This document shows positions 37,525 through 45,519 of a stretch of 64,000 nt of DNA, piece after piece. Below the pieces are notes generated by a model. That model saw only the letters and a program-made list of their open reading frames with translations, made no database searches and was not told the origin of the DNA. The DNA is from Algicella marina (GTDB lineage Bacteria; Pseudomonadota; Alphaproteobacteria; Rhodobacterales; Rhodobacteraceae). Position 1 is the stretch's first letter. Each line of letters opens with the position of its first letter. The stretch is taken from assembly GCF_009931615.1 (NCBI RefSeq), contig NZ_CP046620.1, positions 1,441,501 to 1,505,500 of the forward strand, in the 5' to 3' direction. The translations under genes were made by a program, and so were the position numbers.

Positions 37525-37839
37525 ATGAGTAACTGGATCGAGGCGGGCAAGCTGGAGGAATTCTACCTCGGGACCGTCAGACGGCTAGACCATGACGGCA
37601 AGACCTATGCCGTCTATTGTGATGACGAGGCCCGTTTCTACTGCACCGACGGGTTGTGCAGCCATGAGTACGTGCATCTGGCTGACGGGGTGATGACCGA
37701 GAATTTCATTCAATGCCCGATGCACAGTGGCCGGTTCGATTACCGGACAGGCGAGGCCAAGCGGATGCCGGCCTGCGATGCGCTGGCGACCTATGAAACC
37801 AAGGTCGAGGGCGATGCGGTGTTCGTGGCCGTTGGCTGA
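37525..37839 (+). CDS. Rieske 2Fe-2S ferredoxin
   Basis: 104 residues from the ATG at 37525. Rieske ligands are Cys-His in DGLCSHEYVHLADG and Cys-His in IQCPMHSGRFDYRTG. This is the small soluble form that feeds electrons to ring-hydroxylating or related oxygenases. No oxygenase gene is close by, so the partner is unknown. The longer open frame upstream overlaps the DUF3329-like gene antisense and is not used. Stop codon three bases from the convergent mscS stop. Confidence 0.9.
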   Translation: MSNWIEAGKLEEFYLGTVRRLDHDGKTYAVYCDDEARFYCTDGLCSHEYVHLADGVMTENFIQCPMHSGRFDYRTGEAKRMPACDALATYETKVEGDAVFVAVG

Positions 37840-37842
37840 CGC

Positions 37843-39174
37843 CTATTCCAGACGCGGCTGTTTCGAGAGGAGATCATCCTCTGTCGTCTCGCGTTCCTCC
37901 TCCACCAGTTTTTCGATGGTATCGTCCTTTTCCGTCTGCACCGCTGCGGCAGGCGCAGGTGCCGGCCGGGGCTGCGGCGCCGGCGTGGATTGCCTGTCGG
38001 TCTCGGTGGCGGTGAGCAACGCGCGGGCATCATCGAAACGCAGGCGGTAGATCGGTTCCGGCAGGCCGAAGCCCGCGGTTTCCAGTGCGGATTTGGCGGT
38101 GCGGATCGCCTCTCCCCTCGCGCGGGCGAAATCCGTTTCGCGCTGGTCGATCCAGCCGGCGAGGAACAGCAGGACATTGGAATCGCCGACATCCTGCACC
38201 CATGTGGCCGGAGCGGGGGCGGAAAGGACGAACGGCAGGCTCTCCAGTGCCGCCTGCGCGGTATCGCGCGCGGCGGCGATGTCGGCGTCGGCGTCGATGC
38301 CGAGGGTGAAGTCGAAGCGGCGTTCGGCGTTGCGGGTGTAGTTGACGATCCGGCTCTTGAACACCAGCGAATTGGGAATGCGGATGTGATTGCCATCGGG
38401 CGATAGCAGTACGGTTGCGCGAGAGGTGAGGCGGATGACGTTGCCGATGTCGCCCTCGATCTCGACGACATCATTGGGTTCGAACGGCTGCCGGATGGAC
38501 AGCATGATCGAGGCGATAAAGTTCTCCACCGTGTCCTTGACGGCGAAGCCGATGGCGAGGCCGATGATCCCGGCGGCGCCGAGGATGGTGCCGAGGAGCG
38601 CGGTTGCATCGAGAATGTCGAGTGCGATCACCAGCCCGGCGATGGCGAAGGCGATCCGCAGGATCTGGCGATAGATGTCGGCGATGAAGGCGTTCGGAGC
38701 GATGCGGTTGAATGGAAAGCTGCGGGCCGCCAGGAAGAAGCCGAGGATGGTAATGGCGAGAAAGGCGAGGAAGGCAACGGCCAGCAGCGGCAGGAAGGCA
38801 ATGGTGGTGTCGACCCGGTTCTGGAACCGATCAACCACCGGTGTCAGCCGTTCCGACAGGTCGGTGGTTTCGGCCACCTGATTGCGAATGGCGGCCACGC
38901 CCTCGACGCGGGTGACGAGCGCCTCCAATTCCTCCAGTTCGGCGCTGGAGCGAACGTTGCCGGAGAGGGTGACGACGCCGGAGGAGACGGAGACGCGCAC
39001 CTGCCCGAAGCCGTCGATCTGGGTGAGGATGCCGCGGATCTTGGTGGCGATGGCGCTGTCAGTGCCGGCGTCGGCCTCTACCGCAATGGGGCCGGAGGGG
39101 GCCGTTTCCTCGCCGGTCTGGGCCGCGAGCGGCGTGGCGGAGAGCAGGAGCAGGATGGCAAACAGGCGGAACAT
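37843..39174 (-). CDS. Mechanosensitive channel of the MscS family with BON domain
   Basis: 443 residues. A signal peptide (LFAILLLLSATPLAAQ) is followed by a BON domain (IRGILTQIDGFGQVRVSVSS; VVTLSGNVRSS), then membrane helices and the MscS pore and beta domain (GAAGIIGLAIGFAVKDTVEN and QPFEPNDVVEIEG; RIPNSLVFKSRIVNY). The C-terminus is a Pro/Ala/Glu-rich tail. It would release solutes under membrane tension, and the BON domain may contact the envelope. Last gene of the FNT-DUF2254-MscS operon, which has a perfect EcfG promoter. Confidence 0.9.
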   Translation of the reverse strand: MFRLFAILLLLSATPLAAQTGEETAPSGPIAVEADAGTDSAIATKIRGILTQIDGFGQVRVSVSSGVVTLSGNVRSSAELEELEALVTRVEGVAAIRNQVAETTDLSERLTPVVDRFQNRVDTTIAFLPLLAVAFLAFLAITILGFFLAARSFPFNRIAPNAFIADIYRQILRIAFAIAGLVIALDILDATALLGTILGAAGIIGLAIGFAVKDTVENFIASIMLSIRQPFEPNDVVEIEGDIGNVIRLTSRATVLLSPDGNHIRIPNSLVFKSRIVNYTRNAERRFDFTLGIDADADIAAARDTAQAALESLPFVLSAPAPATWVQDVGDSNVLLFLAGWIDQRETDFARARGEAIRTAKSALETAGFGLPEPIYRLRFDDARALLTATETDRQSTPAPQPRPAPAPAAAVQTEKDDTIEKLVEEERETTEDDLLSKQPRLE

Positions 39175-39185
39175 CGGAACTCCCT

Positions 39186-40496
39186 TCAGCCGCGGGCCGG
39201 GGTTTCGGGGTTGCGGGCGCGGGCGGCACGGATCGCCTCCGCCAGCGTGCTGCGGTCGTGCCGGCCGGTGACGTGGCGCTTGCCGTCCTCGGTGATGTGG
39301 CGGAGGTGGGCGGTGAGCACGGCGTCGTGGCGGTCGTGGGCGATGCGGCGGAGCTTGCCGATGACATGGACGAGGCGGAGCGTCACCAGCATGTTGCCCT
39401 GCGAGGCGCGGCGGAGCGGGTGGAGGGCGGTGCCGACGATGTCGGCGATTTCCATGATCGGCATCCAGACGCGGGGGGTATCGTCCTTGTCGCGGTGCAG
39501 CGGCGAGGGGATGCCGCGCTGGAGCAGCATGGCGAGGGAGCCGGACATCTGATCGAGTGCGCTGATGGCGGTGTAGCTGTCGTTGATGCCCGGCGAGAGG
39601 GCTCGGATGGCGATCTCGACGGCGAGGTGGATGTTGAACTTGATGTCGCCGTCGGGGGCGCGGGCGTCGGCAAGCAGGATGGCGCGGCACGCGTCCTCCT
39701 CCGTGCAATCCTCGCCGCAATCGACGAGTTCGCCCATCGTCTCGTCCTTGACGACATAGTCGCCGAGTTGCGCAGTCATGGTGATGAAGCCGTCGCCGAG
39801 ACGGGCGAGGCGGCAGAGTTCCTCGGTGTCGACGGCGGTGATGTAGCCGGGCCTCGGCGCGCGGATGGGGCGGCCGTGGCCATCGGGGATGTGGCGGGCG
39901 TCGTCCTCGTCCTCGGCCGGTTCCTTTGTCAGCAGGCGGTTGATCTCCCGGCGGAGGACCTTCTGGGTGCGGGCGATCTCGCTGTCGACCTTCACGGAGC
40001 GGGCGGCGTCATGAACGAAGTAGATCAAGGTGAAGAGCGAGATGGTAACGAGCACGATGGCGGCGGCGACGGAGAGTTTCGGCACCTCCTCCTCACCGAC
40101 GATGTAGAGGACGATTAGTGCATAGAGGAAGGTGGCGGACAACAGGCCGATGGTGACCTGGTTGACGCGGTTGTTGGTGAAGTTCTCCAGCAGGCGGGGG
40201 CCGATGTTGGCGGCTGCGAGGGTGAAGACGACGAGCGTGAGGGAGTAGACCAGGGAGATGACAGTCATCGTCGCGCCGGCGATGGTGTCGAGCACGGTGC
40301 GGGCGCCGGTGGCGTTGATGTTGAGAAAGCCGAGCCAGTCCGGGAAGGAGCCGGGGAAGAAGCGGCGGTCCACCCAGACGATGAGAAAGGCCATCAGCAC
40401 GCCGGACAGGGCGATCAGCGACGGCAGGAAGAGGAAGCCGGAAATCATCCGTTGCAGGCCCACGAACAGCGGGCCGGGTATGATCTTGCGCAGCAT
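39186..40496 (-). CDS. DUF2254 membrane protein
   Basis: 436 residues. Four hydrophobic helices lie in the first 140 residues (LPSLIALSGVLMAFLIVWV, GATMTVISLVYSLTLVVFTL, VTIGLLSATFLYALIVLYI and a fourth). The soluble C-terminal region has SPGINDSYTAISALDQM and LAVEIAIRALSPG, the core of DUF2254. The middle is Glu/Asp-rich and has two cysteines (DCGEDCTEEDAC). Function unknown. It lies between the FNT gene (10 bases upstream) and mscS (11 bases downstream). Confidence 0.88.
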   Translation of the reverse strand: MLRKIIPGPLFVGLQRMISGFLFLPSLIALSGVLMAFLIVWVDRRFFPGSFPDWLGFLNINATGARTVLDTIAGATMTVISLVYSLTLVVFTLAAANIGPRLLENFTNNRVNQVTIGLLSATFLYALIVLYIVGEEEVPKLSVAAAIVLVTISLFTLIYFVHDAARSVKVDSEIARTQKVLRREINRLLTKEPAEDEDDARHIPDGHGRPIRAPRPGYITAVDTEELCRLARLGDGFITMTAQLGDYVVKDETMGELVDCGEDCTEEDACRAILLADARAPDGDIKFNIHLAVEIAIRALSPGINDSYTAISALDQMSGSLAMLLQRGIPSPLHRDKDDTPRVWMPIMEIADIVGTALHPLRRASQGNMLVTLRLVHVIGKLRRIAHDRHDAVLTAHLRHITEDGKRHVTGRHDRSTLAEAIRAARARNPETPARG

Positions 40497-40505
40497 GTCC
40501 CTACC

Positions 40506-41333
40506 CTATTCGGATTCGACCTCGGCTTGCACCTGCCCCCAGGCCATCATTGTGAAGATTGCGGTGCCTCCGATCACATTGCCCGCGAGAACCGGCAGGA
40601 AGAAACCGAAAACTGCCGCGACGATGCCGATTTCGCCGAGAAGCAGCAGATAGGCCATCTCCACGGAGCCGGCGATGATATGCGTGAGATCGGCGGCGGC
40701 GATGATCCAGGTGAAAGTGAGGATGACAAAGAAACTGGCCTCGCGGGCCTGCGGCAGCATCCAGACGATGGATGCAACGAGCACACCGGCGGGAATGGCG
40801 CGGAAGAAGGCCTGCCAGAACGGCATGTCGAGGGCGTGATGTGACAATTCCAGAATGGCCGCCTGAACCTCCGGCGTCACTGCGGTGGTGCAGGCGTAGA
40901 GAGCCGCCGCGAAAAAGGCGCCGATGACATTTGCCAAGAGGACAATGCCCCAGAGCCGCAGCACGCTGAAACCGACGGAGAAGCGCGGCTTGGACACAAA
41001 CGGCAGGACCGTGGTGATCGTGTTCTCGGTAAATAGCTGCATCCGCCCAAGGATGACGACGAGAAAGCCGAAACTGTAGCCGATGTTCTCAATTAGGTGT
41101 CGCCACGGCGCGTCGGGCAAATTGGCGCGGAAGATGGCTTCGCCGAGGACCGAGAGGCTGATCATGACACCGGCGGCGACGCCGGACCACATGAGCGAGG
41201 ATGTTGGGCGCGTCAGTTCCTCGTCCCCGTCGCGGCGGATGACCTCGTAGATCAGCTTCGAGGGCAAATTGGAGGCCCGTTCAACGTGTTCGGCTTCTTC
41301 CTCGTTGGACACTGCCTGTTTGTCGTTCGCCAT
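40506..41333 (-). CDS. Formate/nitrite transporter (FNT) family channel
   Basis: 275 residues from the ATG at 41333; the frame runs 83 codons further but without similarity. A charged N-terminal part (about 45 residues) precedes six membrane helices. FNT-like motifs: LFTENTITTVLPF, LRLWGIVLLANVIGAFFAAA (20 residues), PAGVLVASIVWML and PVLAGNVIGGTAIFT. The long N-terminus is typical of the YfdC-like subgroup, whose substrate is unknown. First gene of the operon with DUF2254 and mscS. A GGAAC-N17-CGTT promoter lies 36 bases upstream. Confidence 0.9.
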   Translation of the reverse strand: MANDKQAVSNEEEAEHVERASNLPSKLIYEVIRRDGDEELTRPTSSLMWSGVAAGVMISLSVLGEAIFRANLPDAPWRHLIENIGYSFGFLVVILGRMQLFTENTITTVLPFVSKPRFSVGFSVLRLWGIVLLANVIGAFFAAALYACTTAVTPEVQAAILELSHHALDMPFWQAFFRAIPAGVLVASIVWMLPQAREASFFVILTFTWIIAAADLTHIIAGSVEMAYLLLLGEIGIVAAVFGFFLPVLAGNVIGGTAIFTMMAWGQVQAEVESE

Positions 41334-41368
41334 CTCGATCACGTCTCCGGATATGTCATCCGACAATG

Positions 41369-41394
41369 AACGCGCCGGGACGCCTAAGGGTTCC
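41369..41394 (-). promoter_or_regulatory. EcfG promoter for the FNT-DUF2254-mscS operon
   Basis: On the minus strand GGAAC (41394-41390), spacer of 17, CGTT (41372-41369). Exact match to the general stress sigma factor consensus. Confidence 0.85.
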
Positions 41395-41417
41395 CGCCGC
41401 CGGTGCAAGAGCATTGG

Positions 41418-41442
41418 GGAACCATCCCGGCCCGCAGCAGTT
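41418..41442 (+). promoter_or_regulatory. Near-consensus EcfG promoter for the DUF7218 gene
   Basis: GGAAC at 41418-41422, spacer of 16, AGTT at 41439-41442 (consensus CGTT, one mismatch). It lies 24 bases from the FNT promoter, pointing the other way. Confidence 0.55.
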
Positions 41443-41477
41443 TCCCGGTAAAGAAAACGAAAACAGGAGGAAGCGAC

Positions 41478-41741
41478 ATGGCCGACAAACATGGCCCTAC
41501 GATCAAGGACGACGACACATATGAAGCCCTGCTGGAGCAGGGTGCGAGCAAGGGCAAGGCGGCGCGGATCGCCAATGCACAAGCGAACGACGGCATGAAG
41601 CCGTCGAAGAAGGGCGGGAAAGCCCCGCCGTATGAAGAGTGGACCGTGGGTGACTTATACGGTCGGGCCAAGGAATTGGACATCGAGGGACGCTCCGGCA
41701 TGAACAAGGACGAACTGATCGAGGCGCTGCGGAGCAGTTGA
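41478..41741 (+). CDS. DUF7218 / Rho-termination-factor N-domain-like small stress protein
   Basis: 87 residues after AGGAGG. The first half is Lys/Ala-rich (ASKGKAARIANAQANDG) and the second has a SAP/Rho-N-like helix pair (DLYGRAKELDIEGRSGMNKD; ELIEALRSS), which may bind nucleic acid. Small proteins of this type are found in stress islands of many bacteria. No membrane segment. The gap to the PRC-barrel gene contains a perfect EcfG promoter, so the pair can be read separately. Confidence 0.8.
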   Translation: MADKHGPTIKDDDTYEALLEQGASKGKAARIANAQANDGMKPSKKGGKAPPYEEWTVGDLYGRAKELDIEGRSGMNKDELIEALRSS

Positions 41742-41744
41742 TGA

Positions 41745-41770
41745 GGAACAGAAAAGGGTGTTCGCGCGTT
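41745..41770 (+). promoter_or_regulatory. EcfG promoter for the PRC-barrel gene
   Basis: GGAAC at 41745-41749, spacer of 17, CGTT at 41767-41770; the ATG follows 20 bases later with AGGAGG. Exact consensus match. Confidence 0.85.
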
Positions 41771-41790
41771 GTTCCGTCAGGAGGTACACA

Positions 41791-42522
41791 ATGCTTGTTT
41801 CACTGATGGACCTGACGAAATTCAAGGCGAAGGCGGATGACATTTCGCCTTCGATTTCGGAAATCTTTGTAGACCGCAAGACATGGCGGGTGCAGTTTCT
41901 GGCGCTGGACATCGGCGGCTGGTTCTCGCGCCGGTCGGCAGTGGTTTCCGCTGATCGCATTACCGAGATGTCCGCGAGTGATCGAAGTTTAAAGATCGAC
42001 CTCACGAAACAGATGGCAGAGGACGCGCCCGACCTGCATGAGTTTGCTGGCAGTAGCGGCAATTCCTGGGATGAAAGCTATGTGTTCCCGAGCCTGTTCA
42101 CGGCCTCGGCAGCCGGAGCCATCTCTCCGATGCTGCTGGATATGTCGGTGCGGCCTGGCGATGTGACGGATGACCCTGATCCGGCGCAGGCCGAGCGGCT
42201 GGAGCGGATGTTCCCACTGACGGAAGCCACGCGTTCGGAAGCGTTCAACAGCGAAGGGCCAGTGGGCCGGGTAATCGACTTCCTTGCCAATCCGGAGACA
42301 CTGACGGTGACGCATGTTGTGGTCGATACCGGCGAGTCCATCGCCGAAAGCCAACGGGTAATCCCGGTATCCGCCGTGTCACGAGTGGCCAAGGGCGAAA
42401 ATCACACCGTTCTGGATATCAGCAAGGACAAGATCGAACACGGCCCGCGACTGGAGCATTTCGACCGGGTAGACCGTAACTGGCTGGACACGACAGCAGC
42501 ATATTACGGCGTTTCGGCGTAG
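41791..42522 (+). CDS. PRC-barrel domain protein
   Basis: 243 residues with two PRC-barrel-like units: residues 1-75 (ISEIFVDRKTWRVQFLALDI, WFSRRSAVVSADRITEM) and about 145-225 (GPVGRVIDFLANPETLTVTH (20 residues), QRVIPVSAVSRV). Such domains occur in RimM, photosynthetic reaction centre H and many small stress proteins. No signal peptide. Directly behind a perfect EcfG promoter, so probably stress-induced. Exact role unknown. Confidence 0.85.
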   Translation: MLVSLMDLTKFKAKADDISPSISEIFVDRKTWRVQFLALDIGGWFSRRSAVVSADRITEMSASDRSLKIDLTKQMAEDAPDLHEFAGSSGNSWDESYVFPSLFTASAAGAISPMLLDMSVRPGDVTDDPDPAQAERLERMFPLTEATRSEAFNSEGPVGRVIDFLANPETLTVTHVVVDTGESIAESQRVIPVSAVSRVAKGENHTVLDISKDKIEHGPRLEHFDRVDRNWLDTTAAYYGVSA

Positions 42523-42538
42523 AGGGGAGTTTGGGGGC

Positions 42539-42670
42539 GTGACGGTATTTTTGGTTCTGATCGGGTCGTGTGCGCTGTTGGCAGCGCTTATCGCGTTGTC
42601 GACATATCACCAGCGACGGATCGAGCGCTGGCTGGCCAAGGAAGGTAATCTTGTGCTGGCAGCGGAATAG
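42539..42670 (+). CDS. Very small single-helix membrane protein
   Basis: 43 residues from a GTG at 42539: VTVFLVLIGSCALLAALIAL forms one membrane helix, followed by a basic amphipathic tail (TYHQRRIERWLAKEGN). Purine-rich GAGGGGAG lies upstream. It starts 16 bases after the PRC-barrel stop and is followed by a strong terminator, so it probably ends that transcript. Not recognised; small membrane proteins are common in stress regulons. Confidence 0.55.
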   Translation: MTVFLVLIGSCALLAALIALSTYHQRRIERWLAKEGNLVLAAE

Positions 42671-42691
42671 GCAGGATCGTTGACACAGAGA

Positions 42692-42719
42692 ACCGGCCCC
42701 GGATGGGCAGGTTTTTTTT
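42692..42719 (+). terminator. Rho-independent terminator of PRC-barrel transcript
   Basis: ACCGGCCC, loop CGGAT, GGGCAGGT (one G.A mismatch), then eight Ts. Ends the stress transcript on the plus strand, facing the convergent glutaminase gene. Confidence 0.8.
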
Positions 42720-42731
42720 GCCTTTCAGGCG

Positions 42732-43445
42732 TCAGGCGAGAACGGCGTCCACCGCTTCCACCTGGCGGCGCCGGTCCCTTCGGGCGGCGGCGGCGGTGAC
42801 GAGGGCGTGGAAGAGGCGTCGCTGACGGTGCGCATAGAACAGGTGTTCAGGGTGCCACTGAACGCCGATGGCGAAAGGATCGCGTGTGCGCTCGATCGCC
42901 TGGATCATGCTGCCGGTGTCATGGGCGACGGCACGGAAATTGCGGCCCAGATCCTGCACCGCCTGGCTGTGGAGGGCGTTGACGCGCATTTCCCGCGGAC
43001 CGGCAATGGCGGCGAGGCGGCTGTCGGGATCGAGTCGCACGGTCTTTTTCGGCAGGATCGTCCAGACCTTGCGGCTCTGGGTGAACTGGCCATAGGCGTC
43101 CTGCCAGAGAGTACCACCAGCAGCGATATTGAGCATCTGGGAGCCGCGACAGATGCCGAGAACCGGTTTGTCCTGCTCGAACGCTTCGGAAACGAGGCGG
43201 TGTTCGAGGGCGTCACGCTCCGGATCGACGCGGGACTTGGCGACGAGTTCCCCGCCGTAAAGATCGGCGGAGATATCGTCGCCACCGCCGACGATGAGAC
43301 CATCGACGGAGGAGATGTCGGCCTCGCGCCGGGAGGTCCATTTGACGGCGCGCCCGCCACCCAGCCAGACGTTGAAGGCGACGAGGGGGAAGATGCGCCA
43401 GCCGGAGCGGGTGGAGACGGTGACGCCGATTGTCGGGCGGCTCAT
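42732..43445 (-). CDS. Class I glutamine amidotransferase / gamma-glutamyl hydrolase (PuuD-like)
   Basis: 237 residues from the ATG at 43445 (MSRPTIGVTVSTRSGWRIF). Motifs: GLIVGGGDDISADLYGGE, nucleophile Cys in PVLGICRGSQMLNIAAGGTL (20 residues) and the His-Glu pair in GVQWHPEHLFYA. PuuD relatives cut gamma-glutamyl bonds. The C-terminus is Arg/Ala-rich. Its start overlaps the stop of the amidoligase gene by four bases (ATGA), so the two products are made together. Likely role: hydrolysing or editing the amide product of the amidoligase, or supplying ammonia; inference. Confidence 0.88.
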   Translation of the reverse strand: MSRPTIGVTVSTRSGWRIFPLVAFNVWLGGGRAVKWTSRREADISSVDGLIVGGGDDISADLYGGELVAKSRVDPERDALEHRLVSEAFEQDKPVLGICRGSQMLNIAAGGTLWQDAYGQFTQSRKVWTILPKKTVRLDPDSRLAAIAGPREMRVNALHSQAVQDLGRNFRAVAHDTGSMIQAIERTRDPFAIGVQWHPEHLFYAHRQRRLFHALVTAAAARRDRRRQVEAVDAVLA

Positions 43446-44467
43446 CCCCTGCCCTCCCAATGCCAGAATTCGCGGGTGCGCAGATAGTCGTTCGTCCAGG
43501 CGCGCCAATCGCCGCGCATCGTCGTCCAGCGATCATGGTAGCGTTGCCAACCGGCGGCGAGATCGGCGAGGACCTCCGGCTCCGCCGCCACGGCTTCGAT
43601 CACACCCCAGCGGTTGAAATCGTAGGCGATGGACCATTGCGGCTGATCCAGCCGGCAATCCGGCAGGCGGTAGTGGAAGGCAGGACGCGGGCCGATTTTC
43701 TCGTCACCCATGATTTCGCGCACGCGGGGCTCGTCAATCTCGGCGAGGATCGGCAAGAGATCGAGGCCGCGATTACGGGTGCGATTGTGCTGCAGGTAGA
43801 GGCTTGCGAGCGCATCGAAATCCATCACCTCGGTCTCGGCGACTGCGCCGAGGAAGCTGCGGGGATAGGGATCGACGAATGGCAGGATGCGACGGCTGAG
43901 GTCGATAGGGTCGGAACCGCGCAGCCAGTCTTCCAGCAGCGCGTAGGCGCGGATGGTCGGGTAGATGTCATCCATGTCGGTCGAGCGGGTGGCGATGTTG
44001 AGATGCATCCCGAAACCCAGAAGAAGGCCGCCATCGGTGCCGGTGACACCGGCGTGGCGCAAATCTACGGCCACCTGCTGCAGCTTCGGCAGATCGGCTG
44101 TGGCGAGCGGCGGAGCGACGAGTTCCAGCGGGACAATGGCGCGACCAAGCTCCCTGCCGCGGGCGGTGAGGCTGCCATCGGGCGCATCCTTGCCGATGGC
44201 GCTATCCAGATAGATTTCGAAGGTGCCGCAGTCGGCCTCCACGAAATGTGTCCGGGCGTCGCGGCTGGCGGTGCCACCGAAATGCGATTGGACGATCTCA
44301 ACGACAGTGGATTCGGCGAGGCCGCCGAATTCAAGCTCCACCCCGGTCCTGCGCGGCTGACCGCTGCGGGTTTCCGGATGCGGAAGCGGTACGAAACGCG
44401 TGTCGGCGGCGGAGCGTGGGCTCCGCCGCCGTGTGGGCAGGGTGACATTGGTGGTGTTCGCGCCCAC
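43442..44467 (-). CDS. Amidoligase family protein (Amidoligase_2, glutamine synthetase/GCS fold)
   Basis: 341 residues from a GTG at 44467. After about 40 basic residues comes RTGVELEFGGLAE, the Glu-x-Glu of the glutamine synthetase-like fold. Next are HFVEADCGTFEIYLDS and GFGMHLNIATRS with further metal/ATP-site residues, and RILPFVDPYPRSF. This fits the Amidoligase_2 family (PF12224), predicted ATP-dependent amide-bond formers whose substrates are mostly unknown. It sits between a PNPOx-like gene (11 bases) and a glutaminase (4-base overlap) in an operon headed by an EcfG promoter. No carrier or substrate peptide gene was recognised. Confidence 0.85.
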   Translation of the reverse strand: MGANTTNVTLPTRRRSPRSAADTRFVPLPHPETRSGQPRRTGVELEFGGLAESTVVEIVQSHFGGTASRDARTHFVEADCGTFEIYLDSAIGKDAPDGSLTARGRELGRAIVPLELVAPPLATADLPKLQQVAVDLRHAGVTGTDGGLLLGFGMHLNIATRSTDMDDIYPTIRAYALLEDWLRGSDPIDLSRRILPFVDPYPRSFLGAVAETEVMDFDALASLYLQHNRTRNRGLDLLPILAEIDEPRVREIMGDEKIGPRPAFHYRLPDCRLDQPQWSIAYDFNRWGVIEAVAAEPEVLADLAAGWQRYHDRWTTMRGDWRAWTNDYLRTREFWHWEGRG

Positions 44468-44478
44468 GGAGGGAAACC

Positions 44479-44985
44479 TCAGGCTGCCGTCGAGAATTCG
44501 AGATGCGCGCGGGTGCCGACGTCGGGCGTGCCGCCCATGATGTTGGCGCGTGCGATCTGGATCGCGAATTCGAGACCGCTTTCATCCGATGCCCAGACGA
44601 GTGCGTCCGACAGCGGCATTTCCAATAGAACGATATTGGGGTCGTCACGGCCGCCTTCGAACCAGGATGCGGCGACCATGCTCCAGATCTCGTCCAGTTT
44701 CTTGCTGTCAGAGGACTGGACGATCGGACCGCGCATGCAGGCGTAAAATCCCTTGTCGTCATCGGTGACGGTAAAGTGCGCTGTGGCGCCGACACCGATG
44801 GCCGAAACGAGATCCGTGTCACGGGAGGTGATGAACCACAGGGTCTTCAGCTCCTCGTCCACATAGGGGTGCATCGGCTGCATGTGCATGTCGCGATCAT
44901 GCAGACCGAGCATACCGGCGGCGTGGTCGGAAAGGCGCTTCCAGAGGCGCCTTTCCAGTTCCTGTTTGTCGTGGTGGTCACTCAT
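44479..44985 (-). CDS. Pyridoxamine-5'-phosphate oxidase-like stress protein (general stress protein 26 type)
   Basis: 168 residues from the ATG at 44985 (MSDHHDKQELERRLWKRL). The split-barrel pattern is ELKTLWFITSRDTDLVSAI, ATAHFTVTDDDKGFYACMRG (20 residues) and IWSMVAASWFEGGRDDPNIV (20 residues), as in FMN-binding general stress proteins of the PNPOx superfamily. The flavin ligands cannot be fixed by eye. Third gene of the PLDc_N-CsbD-PNPOx-amidoligase-glutaminase operon. Confidence 0.88.
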   Translation of the reverse strand: MSDHHDKQELERRLWKRLSDHAAGMLGLHDRDMHMQPMHPYVDEELKTLWFITSRDTDLVSAIGVGATAHFTVTDDDKGFYACMRGPIVQSSDSKKLDEIWSMVAASWFEGGRDDPNIVLLEMPLSDALVWASDESGLEFAIQIARANIMGGTPDVGTRAHLEFSTAA

Positions 44986-44995
44986 GGTGTCCTCC

Positions 44996-45193
44996 TCACA
45001 TGCGGGCGAGCCATTCGTCGACTTCGCGCTCCGCATCTTCCTTGGCTTTGCCGTATTTCTCCTGCACGAGCCCGGCGAGCTTTTCACGTTCGCCAGCGGC
45101 TTCCTGCAGTTCGTCGTCAGTGAGTTTGCCCCACTGTTCCTGAGCCGAGCCCTTGAGCTGGCTCCATTTACCTTCGATCTGATCCCAGTTCAT
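44996..45193 (-). CDS. CsbD family stress protein
   Basis: 65 residues, MNWDQIEGKWSQLKGSAQEQ onward, with WGKLTDDELQEAAGEREKL and EKYGKAKEDAEREVDEWLAR (20 residues). Matches CsbD/YjbJ, small hydrophilic proteins made in large amounts under stress in many bacteria; function unknown. Highly charged, no Cys. A GC-rich hairpin (near 45220-45240) lies between it and the PLDc_N gene and could damp or stabilise the transcript. Confidence 0.93.
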   Translation of the reverse strand: MNWDQIEGKWSQLKGSAQEQWGKLTDDELQEAAGEREKLAGLVQEKYGKAKEDAEREVDEWLARM

Positions 45194-45251
45194 TTGTGCT
45201 TCCTTTCAAGGAATGGATGGTTGAGGGAGTGGCGGCCCTAGCGGGCCGTCC

Positions 45252-45443
45252 TCAGGTCAGAGCGCGGCCCGAACGGGGACCGGCGACGAGCCAGGCGATG
45301 AAGCCAAGGATCGGCAGGATGAGAACAACAAGAACCCAGAGAACCTTGCTGCCCGTACTGGCGCCGGAGCCGATGATCGAGATGATCGCCCAGACGTCGA
45401 GGATGAGGATGATGAGGCCACCGAGGCCGCTGAAAAGTTCCAT
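45252..45443 (-). CDS. PLDc_N domain small membrane protein
   Basis: 63 residues from the ATG at 45443. Two membrane helices (LGGLIILILDVWAIISII and VLWVLVVLILPILGFIAWLV (20 residues)) with the short GSGASTGSK turn between them: the PLDc_N domain (phospholipase D nuclease N-terminal) without any nuclease part. The frame is open 13 codons further, but that part overlaps the -10 region of the EcfG promoter. First gene of the five-gene stress operon. Confidence 0.85.
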   Translation of the reverse strand: MELFSGLGGLIILILDVWAIISIIGSGASTGSKVLWVLVVLILPILGFIAWLVAGPRSGRALT

Positions 45444-45470
45444 GACAATCTCCGTTGTTGATGCAGTAAC

Positions 45471-45496
45471 AACGCGAAACATTTGGAGAATGTTCC
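45471..45496 (-). promoter_or_regulatory. EcfG promoter for the PLDc_N-CsbD-PNPOx-amidoligase-glutaminase operon
   Basis: On the minus strand GGAAC (45496-45492), spacer of 17, CGTT (45474-45471), 27 bases before the PLDc_N start codon. Exact consensus match. Confidence 0.85.
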
Positions 45497-45519
45497 CGGT
45501 AATATTTTCGCCAGTGGCG

